From NCBI GenBank assembly GCA_964019425.1, contig OZ025796.1, forward strand, positions 124,001 to 188,000: DNA of 64,000 nt, read 5' to 3'. The DNA is from Flectonema sp. DT1601. Lineage: Eukaryota; Euglenozoa; Diplonemea; Diplonemida; Diplonemidae. Within the stretch, counting starts at the first letter, position 1. The number at the start of each line of letters is the position of its first letter. Positions 1 through 9,836 of the stretch are shown here, piece by piece. Below the pieces are notes generated by a model. The model had not been told where the DNA came from. It saw only the letters and a list, made by a program, of their open reading frames with translations, and searched no databases. The translations under genes and the position numbers were made by a program.

Positions 1-954
1 TTTCTTTTTTTTTTTCAATCAGTCGAACCCTCAATTTCCTCCCAGGATGGAAAACTGTGTTAACTTCTAAAACGATTTTTTCTCTGAATAGGATTTTTCT
101 GGTCGGTACTTTTGCCTTTGACTGATAAACTCTTTTTCTTATTCTGTTAAGTTTTTTTTTTTTTTCCAGTTTTTTCTCACTTTCCTTCAACAATTTGAAA
201 TACGACCAGGCAGCACCTTTAGCTAGAATTCCGTTTCAAAAAAACAAACAAAAATCATCAAAAAAAAAAAAAAAAAACTGGAAGGAAAGAACTAAAAAAA
301 AGAAGGCATAGCTTGCTGACCCACTAACAAACGAAAAAAAAAAAAGAGAGAAATATCTATCGATATTTTGCATAAGGGAAAATCATCACAATAACATTTG
401 ATCCTTCGAAGACCTCATCACAGCGGCCCAATCAAGTCTGCTCGAAACAACATTCTGTAAACCTGGGCCAACTATGAATAAAATTATTGCTGTCGACACT
501 AAACAAAAACTATCTGATGATGGGTTCACGTAAACATATACTCAAGTCCTCACACGTTTTCTTTTTTTTTTTTTTTTTTTTATTCAGTCGCATTCCTTCT
601 TTTGTGGGATGATACAACCTAATTTACTATTTTTTTTTTTTCCTCTTTTTTTTTTTTTTATTCTTTTTTCCCTTCCTCCCTCAAGCCAAACGAGCTAGCT
701 ATAAAAAAAAAGAAGTTCATCAGATATCCACTTGTCAGTTTTTTCTTAAAACTAAAAATCACAATTGAATAAAGGTTTAAATGTTCTTTGTTAGTTTCAA
801 AAAAACAATTCCGAACAGAACGGCGTTGAAGTTTACTTCAACCGTCAACCTTTTGACTCTCCCGCTGTGACTAGCCTCCAATGACAATACAACTAAATCT
901 GGACCTGCCAACAACCATCAGGTTTGCAAGTTCAGAATTATAGTTTTTTGTGTA
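1..954. other. Gene-free left edge, homopolymer-rich
   Basis: No supported coding region is seen. The stretch lies downstream of the 3' end of the cysteine desulfurase gene and holds many A and T runs of 10-20 bases (for example near 260-277, 560-580 and 645-660). It probably contains the 3' UTR of that gene and the spacer to the next minus-strand gene outside the window. Confidence 0.6.
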
Positions 955-2379
955 CTACGCAGATTTTAAATTACTCCATTGGATGTCGAGGTCTTGTCCT
1001 TCCATCTTTGCTTCCCACAGAGGAGATAGTTCTCTGAGAGTCTTAACCGCGTGGACCACAGATTTTGCTGTGAAATCAATTTCTTCACTTGTAGTAAACC
1101 TTCCAATTCCAAAACGTAGTGAGGTGTGTGCAGTTTCCTCCGCTACTCCCAAAGCTCTTAGAACGTACGATGGTTCGAGAGAAGCAGACGTGCAGGCGCT
1201 TCCACTGCTGACAGCGATTTTGTTAATTCCCATCAGCAGGGATTCACCCTCAACACAATCAAAAGAAATATTTAAATTACCCGGGTATCTTGCTGTTGAT
1301 GCTAAGTCTGGTCCATTCATAAAGATTTCTGGCAGCTCTGAATTTAACGTATTCCAAAGTTGGTTAGCTAAGCCATTGATGTGGTCGCTGTCATTCTTCA
1401 TCTCACGAAGTGCTACTGAAGCAGCCTCACCTAAACCAACACAAAGTGGGGCCGGGACAGTTCCGGAACGAATTCCCTTCTCCTGACCTCCTCCACTGAT
1501 TGGTGAAGTGATTCTTGCTCTTGGTCTCTGTTCGTTTTTAGTTTACATCTAGTCAAAAAAAGATAACTACAATAAGAAATAAACACATACTCTTCTCACG
1601 TACAGGGCACCGATACCCTTCGGTCCATACATTTTATGACCAGAAATGGAAAGCAAATCAATCTTCAGTTTCTCAACATCAATTGGAATCTTTCCAACAG
1701 CCTGAGCAGCATCACAGTGGAATAGGATTTTACGTGCTCTGCAGAGTCGGCCTATTTCTTCGAGAGGTTGAATAACTCCGATCTCGTTATTAACAGCCAT
1801 GATACTCACTAATGAAGTCTCTGGAGTCATCGCTTCTTCTAACATGTCTAAAGCAACTACTCCTTCCTTATTAACAGGTAGGTATGTGACTTTAAAACCT
1901 TCCATTTCAAGTTGACGACAGCTCTCAAGAACGCACTTGTGCTCTGTTTGTAATGTTATTATGTGCTTCTTGGTCTCTTTACGGAAGTTTGCAGCTCCTT
2001 TTATTGCGATATTGTTCGACTCGGTTGCTCCGGAGGTGAAGAATACTTCGCGAGAAACATCGGCACCGATGAGGTTCTTTAACTGTTTTTTTTTGTTGTT
2101 GTTGTGCTACCGTAAAGTATTGAAAGAGTTAACGAAAATGGTACAAACGTTTTCTCTCGCTTGTTCCACTGCATGTTCCGCATCCCAGCCGTATTCGTGA
2201 GTTCTGCTGTGAGGGTTGCCATAGCTTCCAAGCATGAATGGCATCATTGAGTCTAACACTCGAGGATCAACTGGCTGGGTTGCTTGAGCATCAAGGTACA
2301 CAGCCCTCCCTAAAATATCCTCTGAGTGATGCATGTGACGTACACCTGAACGGCGTACGCATCTAGCAATTGTCTTCAT
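955..2379 (-). CDS. NFS1: Mitochondrial cysteine desulfurase (NFS1/IscS type), three exons
   Basis: Pyridoxal-phosphate enzyme that takes sulfur from cysteine for Fe-S cluster assembly, expected in the mitochondrial matrix. Exons on the minus strand are 2379-2149, 2082-1591 and 1527-955, giving about 431 residues, close to the usual size. Visible motifs are the PLP lysine in [29 protein letters not shown] and the catalytic cysteine loop [14 protein letters not shown]. The C-terminus is also typical of eukaryotic NFS1 (RFGIGRFTT, then PLWE). The N-terminus is short, basic and lacks acidic residues for the first 18 positions, fitting a targeting peptide. Intron 1 (66 bp) starts GTTTGT and intron 2 (63 bp) starts GTATGT; both end AACAG and both are phase 0. 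Joining the exons restores the family spacing exactly ([12 protein letters not shown] and YVRR-RPRAR). The start is the only ATG before [16 protein letters not shown]. Confidence 0.95.
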
Positions 2380-2396
2380 TTCCTTACAAAAGTATC

Positions 2397-2399
2397 CTG
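2397..2399 (-). promoter_or_regulatory. Candidate 3' splice (trans-splice) acceptor for NFS1
   Basis: On the minus strand the sequence reads ATAACAG followed by a 17-base leader and the NFS1 ATG. No upstream exon is recognisable. The AG is therefore a candidate spliced-leader addition site, but its upstream pyrimidine tract is weak. Confidence 0.3.
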
Positions 2400-2849
2400 T
2401 TATATAAATGGTATATTTATTTATTGATTTTTTTTACAACGATTAAACTTTATTTTTTTTCTCTGAATCCCAACAAGACGACTCACTAAGGTTAGACTAG
2501 GCAATCGCTCGCTCTGTTTTTTTTTTTTTTTTTTTTCATTAATTCGAATCACCTCTCGAGGTGACCACACTATAAATTAATATCAATAACATTATATGAA
2601 TATTAATATCTTCCATGAGTTAGACAAGTAGAAAGATTAAATAAAAAAGTGTAAACACAGACGAGAGAGTCTCTCTTCTCTTTATTACATAATAACTTAT
2701 AGGAGAGCTACGAAAAACCAATTAAAAAAAAACATCAGATAAATAAAAAAGAAAAAGTGGCTATTAAGATAACAACCAGATTGAGATAATCAACGTAAGT
2801 TCAACGAAAACAGGTTTTTTTTTTTCTCTCAATAATTTAGAAATAAACG
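2400..2849. other. Intergenic spacer, homopolymer-rich
   Basis: No coding region is seen. It contains T runs near 2445-2460 and 2515-2537 and AT-rich DNA between the NFS1 start and the stop of the neighbouring SPFH gene. Confidence 0.5.
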
Positions 2850-3797
2850 CTAACTCATGATGTTGTTATTGTGTATGTTTTTATCCATAGCTTTTAAAGT
2901 GTTAAGAGCCTGTGGTCTTTCAGAAGGAGGGTTGAGAATTAAGGGGATCCCTCCAGCGTCACCAGAGCCACCAATTACAACAACTTTTGGATTGCAATTT
3001 TGAGCAAGTGACTTAGTCACTTCGATTCCTTTCCATTCAAGAAGACGAGGCGTGATTCCTGAGCTAACGATGTTTTGAAACTTTGCGATTCCTTCTGCGA
3101 GAATTACTTTTTGATCTGCGAGAAGTCGTTCTTTTTGGAGTATGTATTTCATTTGTTCTGCTTGTTGTTCCATCGCCATCTTCTTCTCAATAGCGACTTC
3201 TATCGTTGCAGGTAATAGTAGCCTGTTTATTAATGCGATCTCAACAATTATTCCTCTTCCCTTAACAAGCTTATCAATCCCTTGAAGTAAATCTCTTGAC
3301 ATGGCCAGACGAGCTTCCGCTGAATATAAAGCCTGACTGCTATGAGCGGAGGTAACTGCCCTGACGACACTTTGGAATTCGGGTAACAAAATCTTTTCTT
3401 CAAAGTTATTTCCGACACTTCTATATAACTCAACAGCCATTTTTGGATCTATTCTGTTAATGCAAGAAGCCGCAAGATGGACGTTTACACCCTCTTGAGT
3501 TGGGACATTATCAGCGAAATGTAAAACTTTCAGTCGAGTACTCATTAAGATTACACTTGATAAAGGATTTATCAAGTGCCATCCATTCGGTAGAGGAGCT
3601 TCTTGAACACTTCCTAAGAAGCTGACAACGCCTAACGATCCCACTGGTACGATAGTAAAACACGCTAAAAGAGCTGTTAACAAAATAGAAACTAGCATCC
3701 CTGCTTTTATTATTGTTTGAGAGTATGGTCCTCCACCTCCTCCTCCTCCTCCGTCATCTCCTAACCTACGCCCTCCTGCTCCTGTTAATAGCGGCAT
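2850..3797 (-). CDS. Membrane-anchored SPFH/band-7 (prohibitin-like) protein, paralog 1
   Basis: About 315 residues from the chosen start (MPLLTGAGG). A glycine-rich N-terminus is followed by one hydrophobic segment (AGMLVSILLTALLACFTIVPVG) and an SPFH/band-7 domain. Typical signatures are VGSLGVVSFLG near the membrane, the LHFADNVPTQEGVNVHL strand, the VVRAVTSAHSSQALYSAEARL helix and a long charged coiled coil (KKMAMEQQAEQ, KERLLADQKVILAEG). Such proteins oligomerise on membranes as scaffolds; the exact membrane is unknown. A longer reading could start at 3875, but a pyrimidine-rich tract followed by AG lies inside that extension, so the internal ATG is preferred. It is clearly paralogous to the protein at 7091-7900 (shared VVPVG-GVVSF and TSAHS-ALY-AARL blocks). 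Confidence 0.8.
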   Translation of the reverse strand: MPLLTGAGGRRLGDDGGGGGGGGPYSQTIIKAGMLVSILLTALLACFTIVPVGSLGVVSFLGSVQEAPLPNGWHLINPLSSVILMSTRLKVLHFADNVPTQEGVNVHLAASCINRIDPKMAVELYRSVGNNFEEKILLPEFQSVVRAVTSAHSSQALYSAEARLAMSRDLLQGIDKLVKGRGIIVEIALINRLLLPATIEVAIEKKMAMEQQAEQMKYILQKERLLADQKVILAEGIAKFQNIVSSGITPRLLEWKGIEVTKSLAQNCNPKVVVIGGSGDAGGIPLILNPPSERPQALNTLKAMDKNIHNNNIMS

Positions 3798-4010
3798 ATG
3801 TTCTTTAGAAGAAATTTTTATGTATTCTTTTTTTAAAGTATTCTTATGTGAGGAAAAAAGAGATAATATGACCAATTATGAATATTGTTATTACAGAAGA
3901 CAAGATTGTGTAAACTGCGGAAAACTAATTGAAAAAAAAGGAACTGACAGAAAGAGGCAAAAAAAAATGAAAGAAAAAAAAAAAAGAGAGAGAGAGAGAG
4001 CACTCAGCAA

Positions 4011-5753
4011 TTAATAAATAAAAGAAATCGGAGGTGGGTTGTGGCTGTTTATGTCTTCCAACAGCAAAGTAGAATTCGAGTCTTCGAGATTTGATAAAAT
4101 CTCAGTGGCACCCTGAGGATCGTTGTATATTAAGAAAGTCTTAACAGCACGGTTATATGGTTCCCAATTGTCCTTGTTTTGTTTAGTTAGCTCATACATC
4201 CATTCCTCTCTTGATGGCATGGTAGGGGTCGAAGCCGAATCGGTAAATATTATTTCCCAAAGAAGAACAACACCATCAGTATTATTAAAACTTTCTCTAT
4301 AAAATTTAAACTTCTTTGGAATGAGTCTGGTGTCATGAACAATCCCCGCATCTGATCTAACTCTACTACACGTCAGTAGTGGAATACCAAGATCTCTGCC
4401 AACTCTTTCGATACCATAAATAAAAACAGACACCTCTCCCATGGTACAGAATCTTCTATTTTCACCGTTTCCCAAATCTCCAACTACCGCGAAAGATGAA
4501 GCACAAGAAGAATTTATCTTTAACTCTGACGTTTTCATATCTTGAATGACAGCAACACACGTATTCACACTCGCAGTTGTGTGAGTACTGCAACCTTTAA
4601 CAGCGTTGTATGACAACATGATATGATCTCCCAGAATGATGTCAAGAATTCCACGATTTTCTTTAGAACGAGTGACAGCTGCGTCTACCAGAGAGCAGAA
4701 GTTCTCAGCAAAGTGTTTGCTGTTTTCTTTAATTAATGTCAATGATCCTTGAACGTTTATAACAGAAACAGTAATGTTGATATACCGACATAGTTTTTTA
4801 GGAATTATTACGTCAGTGACGTCATCAGCGGTGCTATTGGTTCTTATAGATGTGTTTAACAACCCAGTTGGATGAAAACTGTTACTTCGATTTAAACCGT
4901 CCACTTCATCAACAACCATTGGAAAACAAGACTGTGGTAAATAAGGTCGATACAGTGTTAAGTTATTAAGCAACCCTTCTAATGCAATGTGCAATCCCTC
5001 AGGCATCATCGTTGCTTGTTTTAATGAATGACGAGCAGCGTCTAAATCAAAATTATAAAGAGAAGTCGCAATACAAGAAGTAATATCAATACACTGTTGA
5101 GTGTTGGCTTGTTGTTGTTTGACGTTATTAGCGAATCCTCTCGTTAAGTAGTAGTCGATTAAGAACGTAAATGAGTAACCAACAAACATAGCACTCGAAG
5201 ATAAGAATGATTTTTTACATGGGAAAGTATCTCCAAATTGCAAGCATTTCAAACTGTTTGCGCGTTCTGATTCACTTGGCATTCCAGGAAGTTGCGCAAT
5301 GCCAATTCTATAGGTTTTTTCTAAAGCAGATATAGCTAACCACAAAAGCATTGCTGATACTATACCGAGTGAAACAAAAGTGTGAAGCCTTAGTAGAAGA
5401 CAAGTATCGAGTATAAGAATCGCAACTGACCACACTCTATACTCTCCCAACACCAACAACTCCGAGTCAATCACAATTAAAGATATCAACAAAAGCCCAA
5501 CGTAGCCATCAAGAAGATATAACGGTGCGGTTCTCGTTATGAAGATGTATAAGAGCATTAAAATACTTCCTCCCAATCCCAGAACACTTCCACTAAACAC
5601 ATAAAGATTTCCTCCATAGAATAACGTAGGCATTAGCGTCATACAGCACACCATAAGTATTAGTTTTACTGCTGTTTTTTTTACTTGCTTTACATCTTCG
5701 GTATCGCCTTCAATAATTAAATACGTCTCACAAATCCCCAAACAGTTGAACAT
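4011..5753 (-). CDS. Multi-span membrane protein with degenerate class III cyclase homology domain
   Basis: Single exon of 580 residues. The N-terminal 210 residues hold about six or seven hydrophobic segments. Residues near 320-510 resemble a class III adenylate/guanylate cyclase fold: a first strand (ITVSVINVQGS), LGDHIMLSYN near 376, and VGDLGNG followed by MGEVSVF near 440. Key catalytic positions look lost. The first metal aspartate in the usual D-I-x-G context is N (INVQG), and the N/R positions after the GD-x-x-N element are absent. It is therefore probably a pseudocyclase that senses or scaffolds rather than making cyclic nucleotide. The C-terminal tail (WEPYNRAVKTFLIYND) resembles the helical repeat after the cyclase-like domain of the receptor kinase at 49-53 kb, so the two may share ancestry. 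No family member is identified with certainty. Confidence 0.65.
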   Translation of the reverse strand: MFNCLGICETYLIIEGDTEDVKQVKKTAVKLILMVCCMTLMPTLFYGGNLYVFSGSVLGLGGSILMLLYIFITRTAPLYLLDGYVGLLLISLIVIDSELLVLGEYRVWSVAILILDTCLLLRLHTFVSLGIVSAMLLWLAISALEKTYRIGIAQLPGMPSESERANSLKCLQFGDTFPCKKSFLSSSAMFVGYSFTFLIDYYLTRGFANNVKQQQANTQQCIDITSCIATSLYNFDLDAARHSLKQATMMPEGLHIALEGLLNNLTLYRPYLPQSCFPMVVDEVDGLNRSNSFHPTGLLNTSIRTNSTADDVTDVIIPKKLCRYINITVSVINVQGSLTLIKENSKHFAENFCSLVDAAVTRSKENRGILDIILGDHIMLSYNAVKGCSTHTTASVNTCVAVIQDMKTSELKINSSCASSFAVVGDLGNGENRRFCTMGEVSVFIYGIERVGRDLGIPLLTCSRVRSDAGIVHDTRLIPKKFKFYRESFNNTDGVVLLWEIIFTDSASTPTMPSREEWMYELTKQNKDNWEPYNRAVKTFLIYNDPQGATEILSNLEDSNSTLLLEDINSHNPPPISFIY

Positions 5754-5904
5754 ACTACTGTAGGTGACTGATTATGAGGTGTTATAAGGATTTATTTTTC
5801 TTACACGTAGAATAGGAATAAAAAGAAAAAAGTCGTTGTTTAAAAAAAAAAAATCATAATTACGCGGCCTTGGAAAAGACCAACTACTGTGTAAGTAAAA
5901 CCAA

Positions 5905-5965
5905 AAAAAAACCGTTCAGAAGGTTGCTTTATGTTGATCGCAGATAGCATGACGGCACACACAGG
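5905..5965. repeat. Dispersed repeat B, copy 1
   Basis: The core reads AACCGTTCAGAAGG, a short gap, then TGTTGATCGCAGATAG. Closely similar strings occur at 37244-37312 and, more partially, at 38820-38856 and 46781-46801. It lies just downstream of the calmodulin-like gene. Its family and function are unknown. Confidence 0.5.
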
Positions 5966-5989
5966 CAACCAACACGTTAATTCATATGT

Positions 5990-6439
5990 TCAATTAACGA
6001 CCATCATTTTTCGAAATTCGTCGAAATTCATTTTTCCGTCACCATCAAGATCAGCTTCTCTGATCATCTCATCTGCTTCTTCTGCAGTCATTCGGAGTCC
6101 AAGTTTTCCCATCGCGTATTGAAGATTCGAAGGAGTGATTAGACCCGTTCCATTAATGTCGTAGAATTGGAACGTATCTCTCATATCAACGTCATTGTCA
6201 GCCCTCTCCATCTTTTCTGCAACCAGCGTTAAGAATTCTGGAAAATCGATAACCCCATCATCGTCCATGTCGGCTTCTGTTAGCAAAGCTTTTATTTCGT
6301 CATCACTACAGTTCTGACCAACACTTCTGAGGACTTCACCCAATTCCTCAACTGATATGGTACCACTGCCATCAGCGTCAAATAAACTGAATGCATCTCT
6401 GAATTCTTGGATTTGATCTTGAGAAAGTTGATCAGCCAT
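5990..6439 (-). CDS. Calmodulin-like EF-hand protein
   Basis: 149 residues, the exact length of calmodulin, with four EF-hand positions. Loops 1 (DADGSGTISVEE), 2 (DMDDDGVIDFPE) and 4 (DLDGDGKMNFDE) keep all calcium ligands. Loop 3 (DINGTGLITPSN) ends in N instead of the bidentate glutamate, so it should bind calcium weakly or not at all. The linker helix is also diverged from canonical calmodulin, so this is either a calmodulin-like paralog or a lineage-specific calmodulin. The protein probably relays calcium signals in the cytosol. It sits between the cyclase-like membrane protein and the second SPFH protein. A centrin is less likely because the centrin-type N-terminal extension is missing. 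Confidence 0.9.
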   Translation of the reverse strand: MADQLSQDQIQEFRDAFSLFDADGSGTISVEELGEVLRSVGQNCSDDEIKALLTEADMDDDGVIDFPEFLTLVAEKMERADNDVDMRDTFQFYDINGTGLITPSNLQYAMGKLGLRMTAEEADEMIREADLDGDGKMNFDEFRKMMVVN

Positions 6440-7090
6440 TTTATTATTACAGAAAACTAATTTTATAAAAATAAGAATGAAGTTTTTAATCTATCGATCC
6501 CTTTTCATTGTCCTACTCCACTCCTGTGGTAGTGTCATTCTGTTAGCGCGTTTCTCGATTATGTCAGAAAATCTGTTTTTTTCTTTTTTCCTTTTTTTGA
6601 GATAAAGTCATCAAGCAAACATATTTCCTCGTTGGTACTCTTACAGCTGACCGAGTTAGAATTAAAAAGTCACTTTTTTTTTATTTTATTTTTGACACTT
6701 AAGACGCCTCACTCTTTTTATTAATTTATTTTAATTAAACAGTGGACAATAGACAAACAAATATCAATAAACGAAACCTATTATGAGTGAAACACAATTG
6801 AGAACTGAAGCCCTATCATTGAGATAGATAGACTGTAAGGGATAGTAGAGGAGTATTATTATTCAGTCAGTAAAGAAACAAAAACAAAAACAAAAAAAAA
6901 TCAAATCAATAAATCGTAGGATTCAGTGGATAATATTAAAAAGAAATCTTTCTTCAGACAATTCCCCGCAAAGGGGGTGGCATGCTCATCGCGTTTGCCC
7001 TTCTCAATAGAGGATAGTAGAGGTCGTTAGTTGTTTGATGATGGGTTCCTCAATTCAGTTTTTCGATAAGCCCATGAATGTATTATTTAT
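6440..7090. other. Intergenic spacer
   Basis: No coding region is seen. It holds the 5' flank of the calmodulin-like gene and the 3' flank of SPFH paralog 2, with T runs near 6565-6600 and 6675-6690 and A runs near 6880-6900. Confidence 0.5.
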
Positions 7091-7900
7091 TTATTTACTG
7101 GATGCCGTTGTGTTTTTTGGAGCAACAACAGGCAACCCTTCATTGCCTAGAAATATTACCTGCGCATTGCATGATGCTCCGAGAAGTTCCGTAGCGTGGA
7201 TAGCATTCCACTTCAGCATCTCATCAGTTGTGTTTCCCGAGATGATTCTCTGTGCTGTTGCTGTTCCTTGAGCTTCAATTACTTTTCGATCAGCTTCTTG
7301 ACGTTCCTTTTCAAGAACAAACTGCATAGCCTCAGCTTCTTGTTGAAGCTGCATCTTTGTTTCAATCGCATCTGTGATCAGTTGTGGGAGTGCCAATTTG
7401 TTTATTGGAGTACTTTCGATTATAATCCCGTAAGACTCGACTATTCTAGTCAATTCTTCTTTTAACGTGTCAGTCATCTGAAGACGAGCAGCTGCCGTGT
7501 ACAAGGCTGCAGCACTGTGAGCAGATGTAACCTCACGCACTGCTGCTTCAAATTGTGGAACTAAAAGAGTTTTTACGATATTAAATCCGAAAACTTCGAA
7601 TACCATCACAGCCTTACGCGGCATCATATGAAATAAACAAGAAGCTTCTAAATGAATATTCACTCCTTCGATAGTCGGAACGTTATCACTAAAGTGTAAG
7701 ACTTGTGTTTGAGTATTCATGATAGCGACATGACTGAGCGGGTTAATTACGGCTAGACCAGGAAATAGTGGATCAGATAACAACGTTCCCCAAAACGAAA
7801 CCACACCAACATTCCCAACTGGGACAACTGTTACCCCAAACAGCATACACAGCGTTAGCAGTGTCGCTCCAAACAGACTTGCAGCTAAGTAAACTCTCAT
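7091..7900 (-). CDS. Membrane-anchored SPFH/band-7 (prohibitin-like) protein, paralog 2
   Basis: 269 residues in one exon. A hydrophobic N-terminus (SLFGATLLTLCMLFGVTVVPVG) acts as a membrane anchor. It is followed by the SPFH domain (GVVSFWGTLLSDPLFPG, LHFSDNVPTIEGVNIHL, AVREVTSAHSAAALYTAAARL) and a charged helix (ETKMQLQQEAEAMQFVLEKERQEADRKVIEAQG) of the kind that drives SPFH oligomerisation. It differs from paralog 1 mainly by lacking the glycine-rich leader. Two unrelated genes lie between the copies, so this is not a simple tandem pair. Whether it acts in mitochondria like prohibitins or at another membrane cannot be read from the sequence. Confidence 0.85.
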   Translation of the reverse strand: MRVYLAASLFGATLLTLCMLFGVTVVPVGNVGVVSFWGTLLSDPLFPGLAVINPLSHVAIMNTQTQVLHFSDNVPTIEGVNIHLEASCLFHMMPRKAVMVFEVFGFNIVKTLLVPQFEAAVREVTSAHSAAALYTAAARLQMTDTLKEELTRIVESYGIIIESTPINKLALPQLITDAIETKMQLQQEAEAMQFVLEKERQEADRKVIEAQGTATAQRIISGNTTDEMLKWNAIHATELLGASCNAQVIFLGNEGLPVVAPKNTTASSK

Positions 7901-8007
7901 TTGGCTTTGGTTGAGTGTTTTTCTGAATGGAAAAAAAAAAAAAAGTTAAAGTATTACGATGTCTGTGGGTATAATTATAATAATAAATAAGATTTTAGAA
8001 CATTAAT

Positions 8008-9600
8008 TTAAGCAACTCGATAAGATGATATATTATACTCATCCATCAGATCATCGAAACACCGCTCCCACCGACCAGCTATTTTTCGATACTTTTCAAG
8101 TGACTCAGAAGACCCTTTAGAAAATCCCATCTTCTCAGCTCTGCTACTCCAAGCCTGAGATGTTAAAAATGGAGATTTCGGACCGCAGAGATTTTCTGTC
8201 CGAGCGGCCTGATAAGGACCAGTGCAGGTCTCTCCCCAGTCAGAGGGATGTGTGCAGTTTGGTTTATTACGAAGAGTGTCGGGGAAGAGAGATTCAAACA
8301 TGTTCATGTATTGGTCAGATGTTTTTAGTTTTATAATTTCAGACATCTCAAGAAAACGAAACTGAGACGCATCAAAGTAGTGCAACCAATACTTGACTCC
8401 AAGTGCTATAAAACCAAATGGAAGAAATAAAACGTCATTCTCTCTATTACCATAATACATACATCTAGAGAGAGATTGACTTATGAGATTTATGTTCTTT
8501 AATACTCTCTTTGGGGAGTAAAGCATCAACTTGCAGATAGGACGGCTTTCTAGAACAGACAACTGTTCGTCAAGTCTGTCAGAAAACACTTTTAGTGGTT
8601 CCTCTCCCCATTTCCATTGTTTCCTAAGTTCAGAATGTAAAAGATAATGTGAGAATGCCCGAGATATAATATCACGGCGGATGACTAAGAAAGTTGGTTT
8701 CCAAGGAGATCCCAACAAGTCTTCATAGACAGCCTGAGCTACTCCGTATATCATTAGTTGATCAGGTGTACCGTCGTATAGAAACCAGTTCTTTGATTCT
8801 ACTTCTACAGGAGGAAATCTCATAACAGAAAGTTCAGGAAAACATTTATCTGAATACCTTGCTATCTCTGGGTAGATCCAAAATTCTTTAGGGCAGTCCC
8901 ATCTCCGAAATCCAGTTCGCTTCCAAATCCTCCGAACCAGAGACGGAGATTTCAGAAATTTCGGTTCTCCGAAATTAGTTTCATTTACAGGCCACCTCAT
9001 TGAGGCAGCTGGGTATGGTAAGTTACTGTCATTCCCATTCATAGCAGCTGCAAAGCAGTGGCTGAGGAATGTTGTTCCGGTTTTTGGAGGACCGAGGAAG
9101 AAATATCGAGCTCGCATTCTACCTTTCCAATGCCTCGGATATCCCAAAGTTGCCGAAAAGCCAACAGACTCAGCCACCGACAGAGCATCAGCAGTTGGGG
9201 GAAATTTCGACCATCTCTGATCTGTTTTGTCTCTCGATGGAAAACGAGCAATAAACTTACGTAGCAAAGTCCCTCTTGACTTACAAATGGGAGAGTCATC
9301 TGCGGCAGAGTTTTTAAAAGGCAGCTTCATTTGGTTAAACATTGAAGCGATCCTACGTGAGATGCTGTCATTGAGTACTTTTATAACTGATTTCTCATTA
9401 ACAGTTGTCCTTCTCACTGACGCTGTGATGTTTATTTCATGCAATTTACTGATAATAATATCCGTCTCTGTTCTCTTCGCTGATGTGGAAATTACTACAG
9501 TCGTACGCACGGACTCTCCTTCAAGTACAACATGAACCCATAAAGGAAGTAACGCTACGATAATTATAGTGATGAATAGCTCAATTCTCACGTTCTTCAT
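8008..9600 (-). CDS. Type II membrane sulfotransferase-like protein
   Basis: 530 residues in one exon. A single hydrophobic anchor follows a few N-terminal residues (LFITIIIVALLPLWVHVVLEG), predicting a Golgi type II topology. The PAPS 5'-phosphosulfate loop is visible as FLGPPKTGTTFLS near residue 167, and a 3'-phosphate-binding element as LVIRRDIISRAFSHYL near residue 300. These suggest transfer of sulfate from PAPS to a glycan or other secretory acceptor; the acceptor is unknown. The C-terminal region is cysteine-rich (CTHPSDWGETCTGPY), likely disulfide-bonded in the lumen. A carbohydrate sulfotransferase is the best guess. Confidence 0.8.
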   Translation of the reverse strand: MKNVRIELFITIIIVALLPLWVHVVLEGESVRTTVVISTSAKRTETDIIISKLHEINITASVRRTTVNEKSVIKVLNDSISRRIASMFNQMKLPFKNSAADDSPICKSRGTLLRKFIARFPSRDKTDQRWSKFPPTADALSVAESVGFSATLGYPRHWKGRMRARYFFLGPPKTGTTFLSHCFAAAMNGNDSNLPYPAASMRWPVNETNFGEPKFLKSPSLVRRIWKRTGFRRWDCPKEFWIYPEIARYSDKCFPELSVMRFPPVEVESKNWFLYDGTPDQLMIYGVAQAVYEDLLGSPWKPTFLVIRRDIISRAFSHYLLHSELRKQWKWGEEPLKVFSDRLDEQLSVLESRPICKLMLYSPKRVLKNINLISQSLSRCMYYGNRENDVLFLPFGFIALGVKYWLHYFDASQFRFLEMSEIIKLKTSDQYMNMFESLFPDTLRNKPNCTHPSDWGETCTGPYQAARTENLCGPKSPFLTSQAWSSRAEKMGFSKGSSESLEKYRKIAGRWERCFDDLMDEYNISSYRVA

Positions 9601-9836
9601 ACGGTTCGATTAATGTATTTATCTCATTGAGTTGATTTAGTGTAAGTGTCTGCCATATTATTATTGGTGAAAGGAAAAGAGTTTATTAAAATTTGTGATC
9701 CCAACTTTATGAAAAGAAACCAGACGAATGTGACAAAAAAAAAAAAAAAAAAAACACTACTTCGCAGCAACACTATCAATTTTAAAGCAATTTTCTTTTT
9801 TCACTTTTTATGTGTGGTAGTATTCACACTTTGTTA

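Noticed and set aside
950-1486. Plus-strand reading frame of 178 codons
   Set aside because: It is the antisense shadow of the last exon of the cysteine desulfurase gene, whose protein motifs are unmistakable.
2850-3875. Longer start of SPFH paralog 1 at 3875
   Set aside because: The extra 26 residues cross a pyrimidine tract and AG that looks like an acceptor, and they have no domain value.
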